64,000 nt of DNA from Pyrocephalus nanus. Lineage: Eukaryota > Chordata > Aves > Passeriformes > Tyrannidae. The position numbers and the translations under genes are program-made. This document shows positions 34,310 to 47,596 of the stretch, piece after piece. The notes below the pieces were generated by a model. It worked only from the letters and a program-made list of their open reading frames with translations. It was not told where the DNA came from and ran no database searches. The first letter of the stretch is position 1. Each line of letters begins with the position of its first letter. The stretch lies in assembly GCA_038380795.1 (NCBI GenBank), contig CM076267.1:38130232-38194231 (forward strand), read 5' to 3'.

Positions 34310-35410
34310 TGTCATAGTTCTGACTTTAGCAAGGAATTTTTCTTCCCTTCCCCTCCCCCTGTGTGTGTGTGTGTGCAGCACACCCATTTAGGTGAAAACA
34401 AAAGAACTAGCCGGGGCGCTAATGGTCGAACATTAGTTGCCTAGCAACGAAGGGGGAGGGGTTGGGGCTGGTGTGTGGGCTGGAAGGAGGTGTGGGGGGG
34501 GGGAGTCGGGCTCGCGGGGAGGAGGAGAGGCTGCTGTGAGCTGGCAGACGCTGGTTCATTTGGTTTTTTCTTGTTGTTGTTTTTTTTTCCTGTTGGAGGG
34601 AAGTTTTTTTTTGGCTGCTGCGGTTCCTTCCCAACTATTCCTGTTTGTCGGGGCCCCCCCGGAGTTCGTGAGTTTTTCTTCCATTGAGAGAACTTTCTGT
34701 GTTGTCGGTGTTGTTTTTTTTCGCTTCCCCCTTCCCCTTCGCCCCCCCCCCTTCCTCCTTTTCCTCGGGAGGGGAAGAGGAATCAGTTTTTTTGTTGTTT
34801 TTTTCTCCGATATACCCGGGGGGGGGGGTGTTGTTGTTGTTTTTTTTTTTTGTTTTCCCCATCCCACGTGGCAGTGACCAGGGATCCCACAGCGCTGCCT
34901 GGTGACAGGCACTGGTGACAAGCTCTGCTCCTGTAGTGATCCAACAGCGCCACCTGGTGACTACCATAGGACACTACAGGTTCTGCACTTCCAACGACCC
35001 AACAGCGCCACCTGGTGAATGGTACAGGACATTACAAGTTTTACACCTCCAGTGACCCGACGGCGCCCCCTGCTGACTGTGGTTGGAACTACACCAAAGG
35101 GTGCTAAAAATTGAACTATTTTAAATTTTCCTTTTGCCGGGCTATCGGTTTTGTTCTTGAAGGGGATTATTGGTGGGTATAGTAGTATTGCTTGGTTGTT
35201 TACTTGGGTTCTTTTTGTGTTCTTGTTAATACAAACATACCTTTTAATAAAGGGCTGTTATTTTGTTTTCCCTTTTCCATAATTTGGTTTTTTTTCCCTT
35301 CAATCAAAGCTCCTTAGTTTTGGATTAATAATTGCTTAGGAAAAAGTTTGGGGTCTTTTCCTCCTAATCCATCCTCAGCAGAAGACCCTTGTCCCATTTA
35401 AACTGGGACA
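34310..35410 (+). repeat. 3' LTR of provirus B (1101 bp)
   Basis: Same ends as the 5' LTR (TGTCATAG...GGGACA) and, by eye, the same sequence except for a run of 7 Cs near 34654-34660 where the 5' LTR has 8. AATAAA is at 35246-35251. Near identity of the pair indicates a recent insertion. Confidence 0.95.
34891..35076 (-). promoter_or_regulatory. Array of four CTCF-like motifs in 3' LTR
   Basis: Cores at 34891-34905, 34946-34960, 35004-35018 and 35062-35076, identical to those of the 5' LTR and on the same strand. The provirus thus carries eight cores, four at each end, all in one orientation. Confidence 0.65.
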
Positions 35411-35415
35411 ATTAC
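35411..35415. repeat. Target site duplication ATTAC (right)
   Basis: Matches ATTAC at 27918-27922. A 6-bp reading (AATTAC) is possible only if the LTR ended in AC; the solo LTRs of the family show 5-bp duplications with CA ends, so 5 bp is preferred. Confidence 0.9.
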
Positions 35416-38400
35416 TTATAAAAATCTTGATACTTGGAAAAGCACTAAACTATCACCTAACTGGGGTCAAAATTTTTTTAATGTTGTGTGTGTTGTTTTT
35501 TTTCCCCACAGATTATTGGTCACTTCAAGTAATTTTAGCATTTGATTTGCCTAAGTTACATTAGAAATTAGGTACTAATTCTAACTTATAAACAAAGCTC
35601 AAGGATTAAAGTTGGGATTTTAAGGCAAAATGTATCCCTGCCTCATAGGCTTCTTCATTTCCACACTCATACAGAAGTGTAAACTGCAAACCAGTAATCA
35701 GTGACTTGAACTTTAGTCTCAGTCTTAAATGGCCTCTCGCTGAAGGAGGAAGTCCTTTAATTCAAGAAACCCATCCAGTGATTAAAATGCAAATCACATG
35801 TCACAAGCACGTTTTGAGAAGCACACTTACACAAACCTCCTGCCTTCTAACAGTGCAAAGACACAAGTAGCTGCAGATATATTTTCCACATCATGTGAAT
35901 CTCCAGCTATGATTCACAATTATGTAACAGATAAAATTTTGTATATTATGCCTTCGAATATTGAACTCAATTTCAGTGCTAGTGTAAGCTTTGACAGGAA
36001 TACCACATGCCATCTAAATTATATTTACTTTACTATATGCTATTTGTATATATATGTACTATTAAGTTTTTCAAAAATTGACAACAAACCTTTAGAAGTT
36101 ATTTCATTAAAAGCTGAGGGTTTTTTTTTTTTTTTCATTTTTACTCAGACAACTCAACGGGAAGACTCTACTTTAGTCAAATACCTCTTATAACATGTTT
36201 TGTGCCTCATCTACCACTCACAGACTGAAAAGGAGGAAAGAGTCCTAATCCCAGGATGTTATCTGTAAGCATGTCATAACAAGAGTACCAGAGGCTGGAA
36301 ATTAAAGCAGATGGCTGCACTTCTTTTCTTGGAGCTCTCTAAGTTCTTGTATTGAGCAAAATCTATCGTAGACTGAAAGAATAAACCCAAAGAAAGAAAT
36401 TTTCAATCCGAAAAAAATAGGAGAAAGGAATACAAGTAATAGAGAGACTGCTAAATTGGTGCTGTGCTTTCTTCTCTTGCATTATCAGCTGCACCACACT
36501 TGGGCTTTTGCTTCAAATAATCCTTTTCCACATCAGTGATTCTATCATATCAATAGAGAAAGTTAAAGACTCAGAACACCAAACACGCCTCCTATTCAAA
36601 TAAAAACATGCTGCAGAAGCTCAAAAGTTTTTTAAAGCAAATGGACGGATGACATCAATAGATGGATAATATCAACACCAAGTGGCATAATTAAAAAAAA
36701 TTTGTGGTTTTGGGGAAAAAAAATGGTATAGAGGTATTTCCTCCCTCATGGTTTATTCTTTTTAGGAATAAAAACGAAGAATATGCTGTTTTTGTTTCCC
36801 AAAATGATAGCCTTGTTATGAAGTCAGCTATCAGAAATTTCTTCCCAAGCTATTATACAAGCACAAAGGCAAAAAAATATTGATTGGTATTAGAATAGGA
36901 ATTATTTCATTTCTCTCCAGCTACTTATTGACATTACTAAGAGTAATGTGAGGGGCACTTCTAGTGCTATCTAAAGCCTAACAAGTTTCCAAATCATTTC
37001 TACCACAGAGCCAGACAAGTGTGCCAACTACAAAATAATGTTGTATATAGGTCATTTTTCTGCACTTTCTATACAGGCTCCAGTAAAAATCCCTCAGAAG
37101 TCATCTCTCAAGCAGCACTACAGCTTGGACTGAGGATTTTGGATTAAATCAATTCAGCACAGACCCAAATCATGTTCCCTGAATGGCTGCTCTGTGACTG
37201 AGTGTATTTTCCCCCATGCTGTTGTTAACTGCCATCCCACACAGCAGGACACACTAAACTTATTGTCAGGTATTTTACCTGGGTTGGAATGAGACATTAA
37301 AGAGTTATTAAACAACTCAGGAAAGGGAAGACAGAGATGGATTCGTAACTTCTGCAACTCTCCTTTGGGTGCAGATTCCATAGAGCCACAGGAAAGGAAG
37401 GCTATAAAGATTAAAACTTCACAGGGGTTATAGATTTCCCTGTACAAATCTGAAGTTTTAAGACTTCTTATTTTATACATTACAAGCTGCAGATGCTCTA
37501 TTCTCTAAACATTCTTACTTTGGTTTCAGCCCCTGCAGTATGTCTTAATACAAATTAGGGAAATAAAGCCCTTAAAGGAATTTAGAAGAAGAAATATGAG
37601 AGATAAACTTGCACACTCTTTGTGCATCGAGATGAAAGCTTTGCACAGCTGCTCGGAACAGTAATCTCGTCAATGTTGTTCTTTATAACAAAATAGAATC
37701 TTTATGTAACTTAAACTTCTCTCTCTGCAAGGCTATTAAATCATGTCTAGATACAGATTAACAACCACCTAAAATGTTATATGTGGATTTGGGAAGTAAA
37801 ACATCCTTTAAGTGTGGGTAGGTTGTACAAATAGCGATGATTTACTATGAAACATCTTTCAATCACAAAATGCCAATTCAATAAAACTTAATATTTTCTT
37901 GTTAATATACCAGTAGAGTGCTACAGTCAAACCTACACAGAGTCAGAACCTGGAGACAGGTGCCAGAAGTACCAATATCTTAGCAATTAGGGCTAATTAC
38001 CTAAAAAGAGAAAATGGCCTCAGACAAGTACTCTATTTTCCAGTTTGTTTTCCATTTTGTCCTTTTTGTTCTGTGGCTTAGAAAAGTAACAGCAGCAGCA
38101 ACATGAGAGGTCTGGGCTTTCACCTGCCACAGCAGGACAAAATTCTGAAACTTCTTCAAAAAAAGCAAAAAAAAACCCCAAAAAACAAACAAACAAAAAA
38201 TAAATACAAAACTCATCTCAGCAATCAGATAAAAATCTGTAAACTGTTGTTGCTTACACAAAACACAAAATTTAAATTCTTTCCTTCTTTCAAACCTTCT
38301 TATGGACTTGTACTTAAGCTCCAGAAAATTATAACTTATCCAAAGTTCGAAGTGTGCTCCTTCAGCTAGGTACCTAATTATTTCATTATTTCAGAGGATC

Positions 38401-39838
38401 ATTCGTCTACAGCACTAAAAAATTATTGCTCTCTGGTATGTGTCACACTCATTTCATAAAGCCATAACAGGAGACCGGCTATTGAATACTTGAAGCTTTA
38501 TCTTTCTGCAGAGTTATGTGATGATATTACTGAAATCATGTGAGACATCTTCAGTATTTGATTGTTTGGGTTTTTGTTAAATATATTTCTAGCATTAGAT
38601 GATGAACAGGTTTCAGAAGTCATTGAGAGTTGTAACAAAGCCAGTGAAAAACAGGTGGCCTTTTGCCTCCTGCTCTGCCTGAATTTACAATTAGAAATGG
38701 AAAACATAGAAATCCAGGTATGACTATAGAGATGGCAAGAGTGAAAACTGTCAAAGCAGACAAAGTTAGCAGGGGAAATAACTCTGGCCCAAATTTTGAT
38801 GAAAGACTGGCATGGGTTACAAGCAACTGAATCACATAGTACATGCCAGAAAGATGATGTGTGACAGCAAAAACGTGAACTGGACTCAAGCAAATTGAAA
38901 TGGAAGCTGAATGCCAGTGTGTGTCTCTAAAGAGTTAATAATCACTTTTCAAAAAGAAGAAATGTCCCTTTACATCCTGTCTGCCTTGGTCTAAAGCTAG
39001 GGGGAGAAAAAAAGAAAAAAAAAAAAAAAAGAAAAAAAAAAAAGAGTCTTTCTAAGAATAGAAAAGAATGGTAATTGCCATGGAAAATGCAGGACAGGAA
39101 AGTCCTGGCCCCTTTGGAGATGGGCAGACAAATATAGGTGTCAGGAATGGAGCAAAGTTGATGTGAATATGAAATGGGGACAAAAAAAATGGGGCAGTTC
39201 ATGGCTGCCTTGTGCAACCTGAGGGCTCCCTCCGCTTCAGCTCAAGCGGACACCACTGCCAGCACACCCTGCATTTGCACTGCACCTTTACTCTTAACAC
39301 AATCCCTACAACTCTTACGTGACCTGAATTTCTCCTGCTGGACAAGACAACGCTTGGAACGTTTCTAAAGCTGGCACTGGTGCTGCTTCTGCTCAATTTG
39401 GAGCCAGCTGTGCTACAGACTTCCCTTTTCTTCACCTGATGCATTGTGCTCCATATACTTTCTCAGGTTTTTTGAGACAAAAAAGAAAAAAAGTCTGCTC
39501 TAAATGACCTTAGTAACTTTTATAATCTTGTTTTACTTGGGAAAAAAAATTGTTTGTCATCCTTTCATCTCTGAGGTTGTATTTATAGCCTTCTCTGGCA
39601 TGAAACAGCAAGTGTTAATCCTCTAGTGACTTGCTCTAAATCACACACATTCAATATGCTTTTACTGTGCTCTTTGTTACTTCTGTCTAAACTGAATGAA
39701 CTTATCTTTCTGATCTCTTCTTTTAGGGAAATCTTTCCTTCTTCAATCTTATTGATTTCCCTTTTTTATCCTATCTGATTGACACTAAGTTACCTGGGCA
39801 CTGTATTTAAGGCAACACAAGCCTTTAACAAAAATACA
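35416..39838. other. Non-coding AT-rich sequence, no gene seen
   Basis: AT-rich unique DNA with T tracts (about 36121-36136) and an A-rich tract (about 39008-39043). The short frames have no recognisable domain. Confidence 0.55.
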
Positions 39839-39843
39839 GTGCT

Positions 39844-40402
39844 TGTTATAAGTTACTTCTTTTCTTGAATTTTGAAGACAGCAAAAATACCTGCAGGACA
39901 AAGAAATATAGCAAGAGATTTTTATTGCAGTGCTGGTTACCCATTTCCAGCACCGGGTGCACCTCTGAACCATACAAAGAGCACACCGTTGTTTGAAAAT
40001 CGCGCTTTTTTGTACCCTTCGATATCAGCTGTTGAATATTCATTCATTGTCCATTTGTTGCTTTAAAAGGTAATTTCCCTGCTTTGGGGGTGGGTGTTAC
40101 CTTTTGGCTGGTTGTAAGATATCTCCCCTGGGCTCGTACAGGGGGGTCTTGCATCATCCCCAAGGTATGCGGGGTCTCTCTGTGTATCCACGTGGCACAG
40201 AGGAATACATTTTTATTTATAATTTGTTCCCTGTTCCCGGCCGCAAAAGATTCCCTGGTGTTAGGTCCAGGCGGGACCCTTCACCTTACAGCTTCCACGG
40301 TACACCTGTAAGTTAGTAAATATACAGAAATAGTTCTTTTGTTAGTACCCTCTGTTTATTTTAATGTGCTTGGAATAAAACTGGGTTCCTCTACTTATCA
40401 CA
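39844..40402 (+). mobile_element. Solo LTR, family A, copy 2 (559 bp)
   Basis: TGTTATAAGTTACTTC...CTTATCACA, flanked by the perfect 5-bp duplication GTGCT (39839-39843 and 40403-40407). It is the same length and orientation as the copy at 19943-20501. The different duplications prove two separate insertions rather than the two ends of one provirus. The AAAAGGTAA...TTACCTTTT inverted repeat is conserved. Confidence 0.92.
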
Positions 40403-40407
40403 GTGCT

Positions 40408-43400
40408 AACATTGCAAATTAATTTCATCCCATTCTTTCATCATTTCAGTATAAAATAATTGAGTCTTTTCATCTTATTTCCTTAATAATGTCTTTAGAA
40501 CAACTTCTTGTCAGTGTTTTGCCACAAGTGCTGTTTCCTTCTCCCTCATTTGCACACAAAGCCCTCAGATTCACAAAGCAACCTTGTTGCTGATGGGATT
40601 GGCTGATACTGTTTTAAACCTTAAGTGAAATATAAGTATATTTGTCACCTATTATTTCTCAGGGCTTCTAAGGAACACTTTGGGATTTCCAGTAAATTTA
40701 TTTTAGCACAACTACAAAGAAAACCAGAAAATTCAGTATATAATAAACGTCCCAAAATATTTATAAGTATATTCAAAGAACAGGACACGTTAAAAGAAAT
40801 AAATCAATCACTACCAGCACTTCAACCCATAAATGAAGAGGTGACCTACTGAAACCTGACTTTCTTAGGTGGAAGCATCAGACGAAAATTGACAACTCTT
40901 GCAGTATTAACAAAATATATAAAAATAACCTCTTGCTAATTTAAAAACATTCATTATTACAGCTTGATTTTGAAGGTAATTACAAGATAAACCTGCCTGT
41001 CTCCCCCCCTCTAGCAATTAATATGTCTGATTTTTTGCAGCTTGTCTCATTGGACTGTCTCTGCCTGGAGAGCTCTGAGATCTGTGACTCTGTGTAGGTA
41101 CAATGGTCAGTCAGGGCAGAGTTCACACAACTTTTCTGTTCGTGCAAGTGTTTTTTTTCTGCCAGTTTAAAGGCTTTTTGTGTAATTAACAGGCATGTCC
41201 AGTTTTCACGGTACAGTTTCCATGTCAGGTTTTCAGTTAAATTCCTGATTGCTAATCTGCTCTGACCCACAGTGAACAGAAAAGTTGTGTGATTTTATTT
41301 ATTTCTACCTTTTCCTTTCCTTGATGCAGCTGAAGGAGGATTAAAACATTAAGACACTGGAGAAAGGAAACCATTCAGCATAAAGGACACCTATCTCCAC
41401 CTCCATCCCCTTGAAGAATTCTCCTGAGAAGTCTCCCTTTCCTGTTCTTCCCAATTCCTTTGCTGCCTCCTCTCTTTGTGGGGTTCATTCACACATAGTG
41501 GGCACACTGGAGTTGCTTTATTCGCTCCAGCAAAGCTGCTTTTCTACAAAAGTCTGACAGACTCACAAAGCAAGGATCTCCCCATCACCCATAAAATAGT
41601 AAGACAGATAAAGGAAGTGCCTGAATCTAGAAACTTTCCCACTAAACTTGGAATTCTGTAGCACGGAAACAGGACATTGCAGTCTGGCACTGCTGCTTTT
41701 GTAGTGTTAGGAAATGTTTCAACTGCTCCTAAGAGAAATGCTACTGCTTAACAGCTACCTGCGTCTCTTTGTCATTCTGGATGCAGTTTTGTTTGTGCTG
41801 TAACTTGCTCTGCAGGAAAACAGGTGATTTCAAACCCTGGCACAAAGAAAAAAAATAGTAAAACAAATGAGATGTCAAGTTTCATTCAGGTGTTTATATC
41901 TGCTAATAGAAAAGCCAAATATGATCTCTTTGCTTATGTTTTGGATAGAGAAACAAATTGGGTCCTGTTTGCAATAGCTGGCAGTAACAAATAATGACCT
42001 GCAGTGTTTATCCCAGGAAGTCAGTTACAATTTCAACAAAATTAAATTTTACCCTTCTACTAAAGACCAAAATTAGAATCTACTAGTGATCCAACAACCG
42101 CTTTCTTTTGTTGTTGTTGTTGTTAGTGTGCTGTGCCCTAGACTGGAATACCACAAACTAAAAAAATATCCAGGTTACAGAACAACATATGACAAACAGA
42201 CTGTGTCCAGTTGTGATCACCCACAATTCTGTTCATTCTTCCTTTGTTCCCATCCACCTTCATAGGAAAACTCTGCTTTGGTTGCCTTTGGCTGTGAGAG
42301 TTTGGAGGGATTCCTTTAGGATATAAAGTGTCTCTTTCACATGAATTACGCACTGATAACCTTGAGGTCTTATTTTTGTTTACCTGGCTTTACTCATTTA
42401 AAGCACACAGCTTGCTGTGCCGGGTTTTTCTGGGTGAAAGCAGAAATACATTACTAGTGTTTGGAAGCCTTGTGACTTTTCTTTTTCTGTGCAGAAAGCA
42501 ATTTTGAGGAGGTGAACACCATTTCACCTCAAGCTTTGGCAGTAGCAAATTAAAGAAAAAAATCACCAAAAAACAAGGCAACCAACCAAGAAAAAAAAAA
42601 AAACAAAAAACAACAACCCAACAACAAACATCAGAAAATGCTTAATTTCCTTTGATGGAGCTCTTTGTTATATTCAGCTTTAAATCTGAATATTGTCTGA
42701 AAGGAGAAGGGAAATTGATTTGTCTTTTAACTTTCTTGCTTCAGACGCATCATTTTTGATCAAAACTAGAGATGTTTTTACAGACTAGATAATAAAACCT
42801 TGTCAGGACAGACGTTGAACATGCAAAGAATAACATAATATATGGAAAGATTACAGAATATTAAATAAATAAAAATAAATAATTTCTTTAATCGTGGTAA
42901 TACAGCTAGACTTTGCTATGTTTTTGAAGTGAGATAGTATAAGATTTTTTGATTGTTCATGTGGAAATTAGAGCAGAAGCATGCTGCTGGAGCATAGAAA
43001 TAATATGCTACGCTAGAAGGGAAAAAAAGCCTTTGCTTTTTTGGAATAATGTTAGGAAGTATAAGCTGCACAGCATGAACCAGAGCCAAGTTAAATGTGC
43101 CCAGATGTATTTTTTCAGAGACTCAGAGCAGCTAAAGCCTCATCAGCTTCACCTCGTGTCTTCTGTTAAGGTTATGACAAGCTGCCTCTTCAGCTCCTCC
43201 AGTCCTGGAGAGCAACAGGAGTTGAAAGCCCTGGGAGCAGAGCCCTTGGGAAGCCAAAAGATCAGGTGTGATTAGCAGCGATCACTCAGCAGTGAAACGA
43301 GCTCACATTACAGAGGAATTAATATTTCCATTGCTTTCCTGTCCCTTCATCCAATCCCTGCCCTATTCTCCCTCCTCACAATGAAGTTTGGCCTCGCTGT

Positions 43401-43624
43401 GTAGAAGGGAGAATTATTAAACCATAGCTTTGGATTGGAGGTTCTCTAATGACCCTTAAATGCAAATTACAAATGAAGTTTTTAGCTGAAATAGTTGAGC
43501 TGCTAAAGTTCAGGTGAAAACAGCAGGACTCTCCAGTTTTGAGTGTGTTAGGAACCTCTTTTCCTCCTTTCCCCAAACACATTCCTAGTGTAGTACTGCT
43601 TAATAGCACCAGTCCACTTCCTTG
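40408..43624. other. Non-coding AT-rich sequence, no gene seen
   Basis: Unique AT-rich DNA with a (TTG)n run near 42109-42124 and an A-rich tract near 42589-42605. No gene is supported. Confidence 0.55.
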
Positions 43625-43722
43625 TTGTTTTTTTGTTTGTTTGGTTGGTTGGTTTTTTTGTGTGTTTTTTTTGTTTTGGTTTGGTTTTTTGTTTTGTTTT
43701 TGTTTTGTTTTTTTTTTTTTTA
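43625..43722. repeat. T/G-rich low-complexity tract
   Basis: About 100 bases made almost only of T and G (GTTTTTTTGTTTGTTTGG and similar), ending in poly(T). The long apparent frames here, lysine/asparagine-rich on the minus strand and phenylalanine-rich on the plus strand, are artefacts of this composition. Confidence 0.9.
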
Positions 43723-46700
43723 AGGTCTTTGGGATAGGGTGTGCCTTGTATGTGTGTGTTTTCAACACAGTAATAAACACATGTATGCCATTATCTTATA
43801 AGAATAAAAGTAGCGGCCTTATTTTCAAAACTCTCAGACAAGAGGTGCCATGCACAGGTTGGTAATTGTTCAGAGCTGGTTTTCAGAGCTGGTTCTGATT
43901 TTGTCATGGGGTTTTTTTTGTTTGCTTGATTTTCTCGATGGTGAGGGTGACCTGTGCTACTAATAACATCTGTCCATAACAGCAGAACTGCTTGCCCTTC
44001 ATTTATCTTTTTTTTTTTTTTCACTGATGACAAAATAAAGAGGAAAACCCCAAGTGTCCATCTCACATATTTAGGGTGTATTTAAACCCTTGCAGTGCAG
44101 CAATGATTACTGGATGAACCTAAATCCACTAGTACTTTTACAGACATGGAAAACCTGAGCAGCTCCAAAAGGACCCCTAGAATGTTTTCTTCCTTTCAAA
44201 CAAATCCAATGCAAGGCTCAACGATTCTGAAGAGCCAGCCTGTATGGTCTGTATCACATTATTGAATTTCTGCAGCAACAGTTAATCTGCAGAACAGATT
44301 AACTTCTAAAAATTCATTCAGGCAAATCTGAAATTTTTGTCACTTTCCCCCCTTTATCAGGTATTCTTGCTTCCAGGAAAATATAACATTTAATCCAGTT
44401 GAACAGTTTTTACCTTAAACTTACTGATGTATTTTAAGGCTTCAGATTTTGGCATGCGTTTACTACAGCTTATCTGAGCAAAACCCCATAAAAACCCAAA
44501 TAAAACCCCATAAACTCAAACAAAACCCCTTGTTTAAACTACATGCAAATTCGAGGTACTGCACAGAATATTAAAATGAAATTCAGTGGGCACTGACATA
44601 GCAGAAGACTGTGCATTCAAACACCTCATGCATTTGTTATTTTTTGAAGTGTTTTCTCTGGGAGACCTATGCAACCTGAATTGTCACATCTTGCTCTTTA
44701 AAAAAGCTAAAGTAATTGCATTGCTCCTTCCCAATGCCAAGATGTGAATAATTCCATATAAAGGAGACACTGGATCCAAAATGCATTAGGTACTTAGAAA
44801 TTTCAACCACATTTGTGTAAGTTTAAGGGTGAAGAGAGATCCTGTGTTTTTTAAATTAGTAAAAACACATCCTAAAGTACAGAATATCCATGTATAAATA
44901 AAAAGGAATTTTTACAGCATTAAAAGCCTTCTATTTGTCTCTCAGCCCCCTTAGTTGCACAAAACTGGGTAAATCTTGCACTACTTCTGAAAACTGCATC
45001 TCATAGTGGTTTCTGTCCTGCTCTCTGATCTAAATATTTCTTCAATAACACAAATTAACATGTAATGTTATAATGTATTATATTCTATACATCTTAGGTA
45101 GCATATTATTACATTTTTGAACCAAGACTGAAGATTCAAAATGTTTGTTACAGCAGCCATATAACTGTCACAAATAGTCTCATTGTCCATAAGCACAGAA
45201 TTCATCTGTGAATCGCATCACAGATCTAAAAAGATTTCCTTTAAACATCCATAGGTGGTGCTGAAATACAACTGCTCCCTAAAAAAAGCAACAGTCACAA
45301 AGTAGGTGGGTTTAAGATAGGTGGTCCTCCTGTTTGTGCGGATTTACTTCAGGAAAATGGAACTGAATCACAGCTGAAGGGCATTATTTGTTTTTTCCTC
45401 CACTACTTATTACAATATTCTATGGTTGTGTCTTATAGCCAAGACTGGAGCAGAAAATATCAGGCTACGTTCCTAATTGATGGAAAGAAAAAATAAAACC
45501 AACAGAAAAGGTGTCGTGAATGTGTCATAACTACCAAGGAAAGGAAACAAAAACACGGCTTATCCTGATAATCATAAATTTTGCTCTTTGCTATAAATTG
45601 TGGCAAGGCAGCTACTAATAATAGTTGTCTGGGCATCAGCCCAGATTGCTGAAATGAAGCAGAGTTGGATTGCTTCTCCACCGACAGAAAATGGAAAAGA
45701 ACAAAATCATTGCCAGGCATTAATTAACATGTTGGTATCGTGATAATCAGCAGCAGATGAATCCACCCATTCTGGTTTCAGAAAACACATAATAATTCCA
45801 CATCGGTGGTTATTTATGGAGAAACGGAAGTGTTTCCAATTATGAACATGCTTTATGGTAAAAGTCATGGTTCGAGCCATTTCCTGAAATGCTAAAACTT
45901 AATTTCCAAACTATTTAGCCTTGGAAAATGACAAAACTTAAGGAAACAAGTTACAGGAAGAAAATAAACAAATTAAATGTTTCTGTATTTTTAACATTAA
46001 TAACACACAATAAAATATTATATCAGGAAAAATTTGTATCAATAATTAAACACTTATAAAGTTTGTGAACAAAGGTTTATGCACATAATGTAAACCAATT
46101 GAATGACATAAAACATGAAGGGAAAGGGATTGCTTAGTCCCTGAATCCATCTCCATCCATTTTAAAAGTCAAGGCATGCAGAACATCAAATTGCTTCTCC
46201 CTCCTCTTGCACCATAAACTGCAAATTACAGATAGGCTTTCCCTCAGTGCATCATAAAACCCAAGACAAGAAACAGAAAGCTACATTCACCCCTCAGCTA
46301 ACAAGGAAAGAGCAAGGAGAAAAAAAAAATTAAATGACTGATATGTTAAATTCCTAAAAAACCCGAGAATTTGATAAAAACAGTATGAAAAATTATATTA
46401 TTGCTCTAAACATGCCAAGACATGAACTCCAGATCTATTCCTCAAAGGAAAATATAAACAAATATTAAATTTGTCATGACCCTCTCTGCAAAATGTTGCA
46501 AACCTCCATGGGATGAACAACTCAGTTATTTCCTTTGGCAAAGCTTCAGCTGTATTTGTCCACCTCTCCTCAAAGATCTTTTGGGATTGGATGGCATAAT
46601 TAGTATTCAAGTTTGCTTCCTAATGCCTTCCTGAACCTCATGTTGCATATTTTAGTAGCAAAACCACCATTACAAACTGGTAGTAGTAGAGAAAACCAAT

Positions 46701-47591
46701 TCTTGAGAAAAATTAGAGAAGTTCACCAACTACTTTCTGATCTTTGATAAACCTCTCCAAACCTAGAAGTAAGCCCAACACTGATTTGGGCAGCTTAAGA
46801 AGCTGCAAAAAAAAGTGGACTTCCTTGGGATAAAAACAGTTTTAAGCTCCCCCATCAAAAGTTAGGGTAGACAGCACAAATCAGACACATTGCGGTTAAT
46901 GTATACAATTATACTTAATTATACCTCTAATAGGCAGTTTGATTACATGGCGAGTGTTTAAGGTAACATGAATGAGTCATTAGATTAGATAGGGGAGCAT
47001 TATTTAGCAACATTTTGATTAGTTCAAGTTGTTGGGAAAGCACTTCAAAACTAAAGTAGTACAGGTCTAGTGCTAGTGGATCACTCCACAGGCAGACAGC
47101 AACCCATCCAAATGCAGATATCATCTGCCACGATATATTTGTACTGAGATGGCAGCTCAGTATATCCCTAAAAATCAGAAAAACTAAAAGAAAACTATTC
47201 TGAAACAAAGTAAATTTAACTGATAAAGTTACAGCTGAACCTGACAATTTTATTTTACACTGGATTTGTGTCAAGGTTTCCCCAGCTTGGAGGTTTAGTG
47301 AACTAGCCAGTAAATAAATGACCTGGTGGGTGGTCTGGTCATCCCCTACTTATGTGGGGTAAAAGTCACTCTGTGTATAATTTCTGGAGAGTTATAGAAC
47401 ATATATTTGAATGGTAAACTCCCTCAGTGCTGGGAAATATTTACTGTGGTGTCGCTTCACTTGGCTTCTTGCATGAGCCTGAAATTTTCATAAAGTCTTT
47501 CATAATGGCACTATCTCACCCCTGCAATTTTGTATGTATTTAAACAGCATCTTTTACCAAGCAGCATAGATAGAAGGGAAAATTTGGCCAT
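43723..47591. other. Non-coding AT-rich sequence, no gene seen
   Basis: Unique AT-rich DNA. A poly(T) lies near 44008-44021. No coding, RNA or repeat body is recognised. Confidence 0.55.
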
Positions 47592-47596
47592 CCATG

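Larger units (their letters stand above)
27923..35410 (+). mobile_element. Complete env-less endogenous retrovirus, family B
   Basis: A 7488-bp provirus laid out as 5' LTR, Lys-type primer site, gag-like ORF, in-frame UAG, pol, purine-rich tract and 3' LTR. It is bounded by the perfect 5-bp duplication ATTAC (27918-27922 and 35411-35415). The two LTRs appear identical except for an 8-C versus 7-C run, and both ORFs are intact, so insertion is evolutionarily recent and may be polymorphic. Only 154 bp separate the pol stop from the 3' LTR, so there is no env. The lack of CCHC boxes in the gag-like protein, the Lys-type primer site and the 5-bp duplication resemble spuma-like/class III (ERVL) elements more than class II (usually 6-bp duplications). 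The class call is inference and needs an RT tree. An element without env is expected to spread within cells as a retrotransposon. Confidence 0.95.

Noticed and set aside
27918..35416. A 6-bp target duplication AATTAC for the provirus
   Set aside because: It would need an LTR ending in AC. The two solo LTRs of the family show 5-bp duplications with CA ends, so the 5-bp reading was kept.
19943..40402. The two 559-bp LTRs as the ends of one 20-kb provirus
   Set aside because: Each is flanked by its own different 5-bp duplication, so they are separate solo insertions.
43376..43865. Long Lys/Asn-rich and Phe-rich frames
   Set aside because: They are translations of a T/G low-complexity tract.
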